A DNA stretch of 64,000 nucleotides. Source: Bryoerythrophyllum caledonicum. Its lineage: Eukaryota > Streptophyta > Bryopsida > Pottiales > Pottiaceae. Where the stretch lies: NCBI GenBank assembly GCA_963971425.1, contig OZ020525.1, positions 22,016,187 through 22,080,186 of the forward strand, read 5' to 3'. The notes under the pieces were generated by a model. The model worked only from the letters and a program-made list of their open reading frames with translations, was not told the origin of the DNA and did no database searches. Positions within the stretch are counted from its first letter, which is position 1, and the number at the start of each line of letters is the position of its first letter. Positions 55,805 through 64,000 of the stretch are shown one piece after another. The translations under genes and the position numbers were made by a program.

Positions 55805-57610
55805 TCAGCTCTCCGACCTCAGCTCCACCCTGACCCGCTTCAACAACACCGGCCCCGCTCCCAACAGCAACCCGTCCGCGGACCTCTTCACGCCGGTCCC
55901 GTTCGTGCTATCCGCCTGCAGCGACAGCTCCGCCTCCTCGCTGTCCCGGTCCTCCACCGACACCTTCACCTCGCTAGGGGGCGTCCCAGGAGCCGCCGCT
56001 GCACCCCGTGAGCTTGGCTCCGGCGATTCCATGTTCACGGGCCCCGCCCCACCGCTACCACCTGCGTTCTCCACCACACCTCCCACCGCCCCCGCCCCCG
56101 ACCCTCCCCGCCCTGCTACCCGCGGCGCCCGCACTGGCCGCACCCCGTTCGGAAACACATATGCCGGGATCTGCTTAGGACGCACGTGTGACACGTGAAT
56201 CTTCATGCTCTGCTTCCACATCAGGTACTGCATCACCGAGTGCTTGAACTCCGCGATCGTGTGGCACATGTCAAACGGCGCCGAGGGCGTCTGCGTCCCC
56301 TGCTTCCGCTGCAAAGCCACGAAGAACGAGCACACCTGCACCTTCTTGCTCGCGTCGTGGAACCCGCTCGGGTGTGGGTGGCACTGCAGCATCCCGAACG
56401 TGTCCTTCTCCACCTTCAGGATCAGCTGCCGCAGCCTAGACTCCACCCATCCCTTCCACACGCGCATCTCCTCCCCGTCCCCTGCCGTGATGTCAATCTG
56501 CAGGTAGTTCTTGTAGCTCTCGAAGAACGGGAACGCCTCGAACAGACGCACCCAATCCGGGCTACGCGCGTCCAGCGAGTCGCAAACACTGTCCCCACGA
56601 CGGAACTCCTCCGTCATCACGCGCAGCGTGCTGCTCGACACGTTGAAGCTCGAGTTCTGGCAAGGGTATGTAGGGGTGATGATCGGCATCAGGTGGGACC
56701 GGTCGCGCGGGTTCTTACGCGGATCCCACACAGGCAGACCCAGTGGGCCCTCCTCGATCGCACAGAGCATCACGGGGTTAGGCCACCGCCACTGCTTGTA
56801 CACCCGGAAGAACCTCGACAACAGCACGCTCGGCACAGCATTAGGGTACAATTGGCAAATGCGAGCCACAAGCAAAGCCCAGTTAACACCTCCCAGAAAC
56901 CCGATCACATTGGAATACACCCCTCGCCTCTTGGCCCACAGCTTCACATACCTCAGAGTAGTCCGGAAGTGCTCCATGTTCGGCACCAGCCGCAGAATGC
57001 GATCCGTCACGCGGCAGCCATTCAGGCTCCGCACGCTCTGCTCGTCCACATTCTGCAGGATGCTGTCCTGCAAGATGTCCAGCTCCTCCGGGATCACCCA
57101 CACCGGCAGCCGGGCGTACAGCAGGTCGATCGGGATCCCCTGGAACTCAAAGCTCATCACCGGCACGTGCGCGTCCGGCACCGTGTGCAGATCCGTCACG
57201 CCCTCCGTGGCCGACAGAAGCTCGTGCAGCTCCACGAAGAAGTCCTCCTCGCGCGTCACGTAGCACGGCCCCACGCACAGCGTGTCGATGTCCGCGCCCG
57301 GCCCGTGCACGCCCAAACGGTACGACCCGAACGTGAAGATCTTGCACCGCGCCTCACGCACGTACTCCTCGTTCAGGCCCTTCTTCCGGCTCACCAACTT
57401 CGCCCACACGTTCACCAGCTCGTCCAGACGCCCCAGCACCTCCTCCCGACGCACCTCCTCCTCACGGCTGCCCTGCGGCCCCAGCCCGCGCACGCACTCC
57501 TCCAGCTGCCGCGTCGACGCCCAGTCCGCGTCGCTCGGGCCCGCCGTCGAGATCGGCTCCGTCACGCCCATGAACCGCTGCAGCGCCTGCACCCCGCCCG
57601 ACGCCTCCAT
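55805..57610 (-). CDS. PAPS: Nuclear canonical poly(A) polymerase, intronless, 601 aa
   Basis: A single frame from ATG 57610 to TGA. The polymerase-beta-type nucleotidyltransferase domain includes FTFGSYRLGVHGPGADIDTL, with catalytic Asp107 and Asp109 and the third Asp162 in GIPIDLLYARL. The central domain follows (SLNGCRVTDRIL, FRTTLRYVKLWAKRRGVYSN, GFLGGVNWALLVARICQLYP) and the RNA-binding domain (MPIITPTYPCQNSSFNVS through VRPKQIPAYVFPNG). The enzyme adds poly(A) tails to pre-mRNA in the nucleus. The C-terminal about 100 residues are Gly/Ser/Pro-rich with a basic VLLKRVRVEL end, shorter than in long plant isoforms (about 700-750 aa). Plant PAPS genes usually have many introns; this one has none, which suggests a retrocopy or lineage-specific intron loss. 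All catalytic residues are present. Confidence 0.94.
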   Translation of the reverse strand: MEASGGVQALQRFMGVTEPISTAGPSDADWASTRQLEECVRGLGPQGSREEEVRREEVLGRLDELVNVWAKLVSRKKGLNEEYVREARCKIFTFGSYRLGVHGPGADIDTLCVGPCYVTREEDFFVELHELLSATEGVTDLHTVPDAHVPVMSFEFQGIPIDLLYARLPVWVIPEELDILQDSILQNVDEQSVRSLNGCRVTDRILRLVPNMEHFRTTLRYVKLWAKRRGVYSNVIGFLGGVNWALLVARICQLYPNAVPSVLLSRFFRVYKQWRWPNPVMLCAIEEGPLGLPVWDPRKNPRDRSHLMPIITPTYPCQNSSFNVSSSTLRVMTEEFRRGDSVCDSLDARSPDWVRLFEAFPFFESYKNYLQIDITAGDGEEMRVWKGWVESRLRQLILKVEKDTFGMLQCHPHPSGFHDASKKVQVCSFFVALQRKQGTQTPSAPFDMCHTIAEFKHSVMQYLMWKQSMKIHVSHVRPKQIPAYVFPNGVRPVRAPRVAGRGGSGAGAVGGVVENAGGSGGAGPVNMESPEPSSRGAAAAPGTPPSEVKVSVEDRDSEEAELSLQADSTNGTGVKRSADGLLLGAGPVLLKRVRVELRSES

Positions 57611-59668
57611 CGCGCCCGACCCGCAAACCCTACCCCGGCTCCCAGAAAACCTCGCGATGCACGAAACCCTAATACGACCGCGTCCCCCTACCTATCCCGC
57701 GGGGCGTCGTCGTCGTCGTCGTCCCGGCCCGGCTGGTGGCGACGGCGGTGTCGGTGCATGTGGTCCGACTGCTGCCCGGCGAGCGTGACGACGCCGGGCT
57801 GCGACGGAGAGAGGCGAAACGGGGACGGACGAGAAGAGCGCGAGCGAAGAAGGGACGCTGTCTACACTAAGTTACTACGCGAGGGAAAGAGCTGAGACGA
57901 AGAGCACGGTCGAGACGCCTTGTGAGAGAGAGCGAGAGAGAGAGAGAGAGAGAGAGAACGGGGATCACTTACGAGGCAACTTCGGTTCTTCGACCTTGTT
58001 TGACATTCTCAGGAGTCCGCAATGCTGTTGGTTGCGGTGCTTTCACGTTTCCGGAATCTGATTTCTTTTCACACCTATTTTGTTCTTTGACAATGAGTTT
58101 ATTTGGTGGATAAAGTAGATCTTTAGCAGTCTTCGTGTAGAGTTTACATATTGTTTATGTAGTCTTTTACACTTTTACTTTAATACTTTTAGTTTGGTAC
58201 TTTTACTTTATACTTTTATTTGAGTACTTTTACTTTTTTTACTTTTACTTCACTATTGTACATTATATATAGAGAATTTTACTCTTCCATACTTGATAAG
58301 GATTCTAGTAGACCTCTGTTGTTTCCTGTGGGACTACGTAGCAACTCTCTTTCTTTCCCTAATCAAATCTCACCCTACCTTTTTCATTTCTTTCCTCTTC
58401 AAGGATTTTCACAAAAACCTCGCTTGTATGTTATGTAGAAAGAGCTTGAGAAAGCCCCCCATTCATTGAGCCCAAGAATGCTCGCATATCTGTAGAACAG
58501 AAGAGAAGACCATGAATCTAAACATGAGCAAGGCAAAGAGATTAGAAAGTCCAAATGCTAGCAAACTGAAACCATCAGTTCATGGAGCTTCACTGGTTTT
58601 TTACTCTAATCATTTATTATAAACTAGTAGACCCCCCATTGTCCCAAATGGAACACCGTTCTCCTTACTGGAAACGCCACCGAGTATCTCTCAGTTAAGT
58701 CCACGTCCGATATTTGCCACCTGTCATCATCAGGCTTTGCCATTGTTATCTTATATTATAGTATATTATATATATTATATATAAGAGACTAGTGGATCAT
58801 CTTGTTGTCAATAGGGGCAATCCCCAATTATTTAATCATATGATGGTTATTTTACTTTATATAATGTATGTAGAAAGAAGTGTAGAGGTGTGGTTATAGA
58901 CAACTTTTTGTGTGTTAGGGTGTTTTGAGGTGAAGTTAGGCCTAGTTAAGGCCGGATTGTACACTTTTAGAGTGAAGTAAACCATTAAGTGAAACCCCAA
59001 TGTGTTTGAGTAAGATCCGCCTTTAAAAGTGAGGTCTTAGTTGTTTTTGTGTGTTTTGGGGGTTGTTTTGCTTGTGGGTAGTGTAGATCGGGGGCAAATT
59101 CCTCTAGATCCGGTCTAATTCTACACGATCTACAAAATCCTAACCCTTTTTGTTTATATTTAGGGTTTTTAGGATTAATGATGGTGTACATAGAGTTGTA
59201 AACACCAAATATTCACTTAGAACCACCGGATTTTGTTGAGAGAATCATAAACAACACATAAAGAAACTCTAACAAGGTCTAGGCCCGGGTCCAAATCCGG
59301 TTCTTTAAGTAAACAGGAGTTATGGACTTCTTAAAACTCCAATTCCGAACTTAATTAATTACTAAATGAAAGAAAGAATATAATAAAAATTCTTCCTTTA
59401 ACAAGTCCTCCACTTGGCTTCATCGAGGTTGTCGAAATCAAACATGTGACTTCACTTGGCAAGGCTTTGTCCATTTTTTATTTTGGTTACTAGTGGAACC
59501 CATCTCCTCCAAACACAAAGTTGGTTTGTGTTACTTGTCCCCACTTCCTCGTGCCCGTCCTTGATCCCTTTCCCTCAACCCCCGTCCCGCCGTAATCCCG
59601 AGGCCGTCCCCATCCCCGTGCCCATCCTTGTTTCCGTCCCCTCATCCCGTCCCCCGTTTCCATCCCCT
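57611..59668. other. Poly(A) polymerase upstream region and AT-rich DNA
   Basis: GC-rich 5' UTR and promoter to about 57960, then AT-rich DNA with a TTTTACTTT-rich tract (58170-58255) and a TATATTATA-rich patch near 58755-58785. No further gene is supported. Confidence 0.45.
57923..57958. repeat. GA microsatellite upstream of poly(A) polymerase
   Basis: A run of (GA)n with one C interruption. GAGA tracts are common in plant 5' UTRs and promoters. Confidence 0.8.
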
Positions 59669-60403
59669 CACTATGAGAAAACTGCGTTTTTTGTGTCGTC
59701 AAGGCTGCAACGTGTTGTGTTTTCTAAAACATTGGGCATTTAACAGACAACGGCCGCAAACCTCAAATTTAGTCTGATGTTGCATGAAACGTGTTCATGT
59801 CAAAGGCGGAACACGCAAATGTCACTGTGGACAAACACGTCTGGGAGGACGTCCAAAAACCCGTGGTCACGTTCGAGTGCAACGTCATGGAAAACGCAAG
59901 AGGTCCACTTTAGCCACTGCGTTCCTTTTTGTTGGGAGATGACTGCAAATTGGTGCCCGGAAGAAAAAAATTGAGAAAATTGGTAGATCCTTTACATACT
60001 AGATAGGCAAGACTTGTTTGTATGGAAACATTGGCTTTGCTAACATGAAATAAATTATTTAATGGACTTAGAGAAATACATGAAACTAATTGAAATTTCT
60101 TAATGGCTCAATTTAAATGCACATGTTATAAATGTTTTGTATAGACAATGTTTTTAAGCCAATTAATTATGGAATTATTTTCTTGCCAAATTTAATTAGA
60201 TCACCCAACATGCACATGTTGATATAGCAGCCCCATTAATTCATTCTCTACATTTTTTTAGTAGAAAATGTTTAAGTGTTTATAAAAGAATTGGGAAATC
60301 AAGGGAGGAGGAGGGAGGAGGTATGAGTGGTCTTGGAGTGTTCCAAACTCATAAGAGTGATAAACAAAAATTGGAAATGGACAAACTAGTGTACGGTTGT
60401 TCT

Positions 60404-60750
60404 AAATATTGCAAGAGCAATTGAAAAAATTGGCAAAGGTGAAAGTGGTCTTCAGGTTTAGGAAACTAAAAAGAGTGATTAAAAGCCAAAGGGGTAAGGT
60501 TTAGGGTCCTTGGGTTGTTTTAAAAATTTGATGAAAAATGTGAATGACAGCATATTGCCTTAAAAAAATGAGCGGAATCATTGAGTTGGTTATGGGCTTC
60601 TCTAAAAATTGCAAGAGCAATTAGAAGAAAAGGGAAAGGTGAAAGTGGTCTTCACGTTTAGAAAATTTGGAAACAATTGTTAAGAAAAATGGGTCAAATT
60701 TAGAGTTCTTGGGTTGTTTTAAAAATTTGATGAAAAATGTGAATGATAGT
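60404..60750. repeat. Tandem repeats of about 197 bp inside the CACTA element
   Basis: Two clear copies start AAAAATTGCAAGAGCAATT (about 60415 and 60612) and share GGTGAAAGTGGTCTTCA and TTGATGAAAAATGTGAATGA. More diverged copies extend to about 61270. Confidence 0.65.
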
Positions 60751-61568
60751 AGGATCGATGAATTGGTCTTGGGCTTCTTTGAAAATCGCATGAAGTGGTC
60801 TTTGATTTAGGGAAAACTCATGAAAACATTGAATATAAACATAAGAACCGGTTGACTTGGTCTGGAAGTGTTTCAAACATCTCAAGATTTATTTTTTTTG
60901 TTTTGTAGGAATGCATCTTGGGTGTCTTTAAAATATAAATCCATTGAAGAAATAATTGGAAAATTATATTAAAGTTCTTTTCATGTGTTTGGAGACTTGG
61001 AAGATTATGAAAAATGAAAATGCATGAGTGGTCTTGGGTTATTAAAGAAATTGCAAGAGTGACTAGAAAAAAATTGGTAATTATTAAACCGTGGTCTTTC
61101 ATATAGTTGGAATTGAAAATAGTGAATAGAAAAAATGGAAAATGGGTGAAGTGCTCTTGAAGGGTTTCAAATATTTGAATATTGAAAACAACAAATAAAA
61201 TAAATAGAAAATGGTTGAATTGCTCATGGATATAGTCATAAGTTTCAATATTGAATAAAAAAAAAGAAAAATGTCTTAGTGCTCATTGGGTGTTTTCAAA
61301 CTGAAAATATTGCATAAGAAATTGCAATAAACATTGTGGGAAACATGGGGTGTTTTTAAAGCTGATGAATAGAGCTGTGTATATTCTTCAATTGTAGATT
61401 GGATAAATGGGAAACAAATTTGATGAGCGACCAGGGATGCAACGGCTTGAAGAGAATAGATAACCACACATGTTGAAATGTTGGCTTCTCTATATTGCAA
61501 AATACACAATAATCATTAATATTCAAATCATTCCCTTATAACTTAAAGTTTGTCAACTACAACTGCCG

Positions 61569-63244
61569 TTACAGTTGCCATCTATTAAGACTAGACATCA
61601 CTAAAGACGCCACCAAATATGTGTAAGAAAATGTCAATGCAAACGTGTAGGGAATGTCTAGAGTGGCGTTGCCCATGACATTGGTGTCGACATTCATGAC
61701 TACGTCATCCTCAGGGAATTGTGGTGAAGGATTGCCATGCACATTCCTGTTATGCTGCTTCTGCTCGTTGCCGCTGGTGGGATGTATATACCACCATCTG
61801 CTATTGCCTTCTCTCACTAGGTCTGAAACCAACATTTTTGGTTGCAAACCAGCAAAGTCCTCATCATTTCCCACATCAGTCACATAAGAGATGGATTGGT
61901 TGATTTGAAGTTTGCCACGTCTTCCCCTCACATCCGTGCGGCATACAATCTTCCACCCATGTTGGTGTTGGTCATCTGAAAAGAATACTTGTTGACAATG
62001 CAATGGAAACGCAAAGTACTCATCATGAATCCTACCATCGATGCAATTAAAGTTTGCCATTGCAAACCTATATTTATCTTTCTACACATATGGAAAATGA
62101 GTATTCTGGTTTGCTCAAACCCAATCGCAAACAAGAATGGTGGTGTAATGATTTTGGTAGTCAAGCTCAAGAATCTTTTCAATGTACTCTATATAGTCAA
62201 TCGTTCTCTCTATGGGTCGGTTGTCTTAAAGTCCCCATCGAAGTTTCCGAGTGAATGAGGCAACCGCATGGGAATCATGTATGACGATGCCTCTTTCTGC
62301 ACTCCAGAGACAAAAATGCATGCCAAAGGCACGCATTTGACGATGTGATACAACATACCGCTTTGGAGGTTGCCCATATTATATGATATCCTCATGTACA
62401 TGTTCACTTGCGCCCCAAAGAGCACTTACACGGGCACTCACCTACGATGGAAAAGGAGGCAAGACCAAAAGGTGAACATAATATTAGATGGCCGTTGTTG
62501 GATGTCGACGGTGAAATTGTCTTCGGTATAATTTCCTCTTTTCCCACCTTTGTCCTCTCGCTCTGGCATATTTCCTACACAATATTTTCAACAAAGTGTT
62601 ATACTAAAAGAGTGATAGCTGACATGCAAGCCCATCGTCATTTGGAGCGAAGATTATGTCTTCTATGACATGCACTATAACAATGTGACGTCATGGCCAA
62701 TGCCGAGAGTGACATATAGACAAATGCATTTGTTGGACATCTGTAAACAGACATGTCACAACAATTATGTCATTGAGCAGCCCAAGTTTCACACTACGTT
62801 GACCAAAAATTATGACAAAATAAATTTTAGAGAGCAGCAGGCACTACATATTCCATCATCAAGAATAGAAAACAGCTTAGAGTTTGGCACTCACTCACGC
62901 CATTCTTCTAAGCACATTGCATTCCCTGGTACAAAGGCATGTGCGTAGTTTCTAAACTCATCTGGCATCTTCTACTTCCGTTGCGAGTTTGAACAAAGAG
63001 TCTCATCAGCCATTGTAGGTTCCTCTTTCGGACCTCAAATGCCATGTAGTGTTCCTCTGTACTAACACATGTACTCCGTACAGAATCCAAGGATATCATC
63101 TATTTGATACCCTTCGACCATGCTACCTTCTGGATGTGATAATGTTCTGACATAATCCTTAAGTGTTTTCATGTATCGCTCTTTCGGATACATCTGTCGA
63201 TAGTGCACTAGACTGCATCTGAACAATTGCTCCACCAAATGCAT
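61569..63244 (-). pseudogene. CACTA (TNP2-type) transposase C-terminal remnant
   Basis: At 63244-63062 the frame MHLVEQLFRCSLVHYRQMYP then ERYMKTLKDYVRTLSHPEGS and FCTEYM matches the DUF4218 region of plant CACTA transposases. At about 62060-61569 FPLHCQQVFFSDDQHQHGWK matches the DUF4216 region (the QVFYvpD...WhVV block). Between them the frame is broken several times. The order DUF4218 then DUF4216 on the - strand is the normal one. The catalytic N-terminal part should lie beyond 63244 and was not resolved. Confidence 0.8.
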
Positions 63245-64000
63245 GGCAGATTACAAATTGTATCGATAATGCTTATTCCAAATTACACATTCACAATTCT
63301 TCTAACACAACTTTAGTAATAAACTTTCTCTTAAACACAATTCAACACAAGAAAACATCAAAAGAAAATGAAACAAAGAGGTAGCACCAAGCTTACCTAG
63401 GCTTACAACTATCACAGTTTTGGCTCTGATTTCATAATCCTCAACTACTTTATACCTTTACCTTGAGATACCAACAATTTTCTTCCTTCGGCTAACCGCC
63501 AATAATTATTTAACCTATTTCCAAATCTAAACTTCACTAATTGACTGACTAACTACTAATTGATGGATCAATTACTAGACTTTAACTACAATTAAGAAGT
63601 AATCTACCGCAAAATTCATGTCACTCTTCTACACGCATCATGTCATCATCGTCAAGCACCCACACCTCCTTTGTACAAAGTCTCTGGAATATTCTACTCA
63701 TTTTGATGATAGCTAAGCGGACATATTTGTCCAAAAGGTACCATCGGGAGGATCTGTAAAACATGTGGCACCAAGAACCAAACATTTACTAACAAAATTT
63801 GTGTAGAGAGGGAAGGCCTCATGCATGAACATGGAGACCATAGAAGGCTAATCTAGACCGCAATGATAGGCATCTGCAAAAACATATGCATAACACAAAC
63901 ATCTCCTACTGCGTAAACATCAACATTAGAGATAACGTCTGGCGCAACCCGTGTCTCTTGAGATATTGAAAGGACATTGATTCTCTCTCTTCCTACGTGT

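Larger units (their letters stand above)
59669..64000. mobile_element. Left part of an autonomous-type CACTA element
   Basis: CACTATGAGAAAACTGCG at 59669 matches a CACTA terminus and is followed by subterminal ACGT-rich motifs (AACGTG, ACGTCC, CACGTTCG) like those in 34862-36231. A CACTA-type transposase remnant lies downstream on the - strand. No right terminus is seen, so the element continues past the window. Confidence 0.6.

Noticed and set aside
56195..57895. A 566-aa + strand frame opposite poly(A) polymerase
   Set aside because: It is the antisense shadow of a GC-rich gene, rich in Arg, His and Pro with no domain.

Overview
The window looks like nuclear DNA of a streptophyte plant, most likely a non-flowering land plant or close relative. 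The evidence is plant-type introns with GT/AG borders, a plastid-nucleoid protein (PTAC5-like), a plant SIP-type aquaporin, CCCTAAA telomere-type motifs, and plant-style CACTA, pogo, PIF/Harbinger, piggyBac and copia elements. I cannot name the species. Only about five ordinary host genes are present; most of the rest is mobile or repetitive DNA.

Host genes: a GH18-fold CHID1-like gene (442-2648, +, 5' end missing); an intronless PTAC5-like gene (3615-4889, -); a ten-exon VPS26 retromer gene (27568-30281, -) whose first coding exon is only the ATG; an intronless SIP1 aquaporin (52948-53775, +); and an intronless canonical poly(A) polymerase (55805-57610, -).

The most unusual region is about 8.32-26.20 kb. 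Diverged inverted repeats (8321-8428 and 26013-26201) enclose about 17.9 kb carrying two divergent gene sets. The left arm (- strand) holds a six-exon, fully open 1229-aa gene with a ParB/sulfiredoxin-like GGQHT motif, an FCP1/NIF-type HAD phosphatase domain and an orphan exon. The right arm (+ strand) holds a 1088-codon gene with a predicted RNase H-like transposase core (DUF7869-type), interrupted by one in-frame TAG, plus a small acidic protein. Inside the inverted repeats, and nowhere else in the window, I count 16 exact copies of the 14-bp palindrome CCGGAGATCTCCGG, six one-mismatch copies and two more diverged ones, many of them inside introns. I read this as a very large DNA transposon with its own dispersed binding-site system.

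Other mobile DNA: a TA-flanked MITE (6015-7115); a TAA-flanked PIF/Harbinger-like MITE (7445-8185); a TTAA-flanked piggyBac-like MITE (26325-27039); a pogo/Tigger element (31630-33968) nested in one copy of a long repeat, and a CACTA element with TSD ACT (34862-36231) nested in the next copy; a copia LTR with heat-shock-element motifs (41500-41848) and a decayed gag (43281-43986); a decayed beta-class amino-methyltransferase-like gene (45088-46790); a complete TTAA-bounded piggyBac (47870-52320) with a broken transposase; and the left end plus transposase remnant of a second CACTA element (59669 to the window end). Reading frames in these elements are often broken at codons explicable by C-to-T change, most often TAG in place of CAG.
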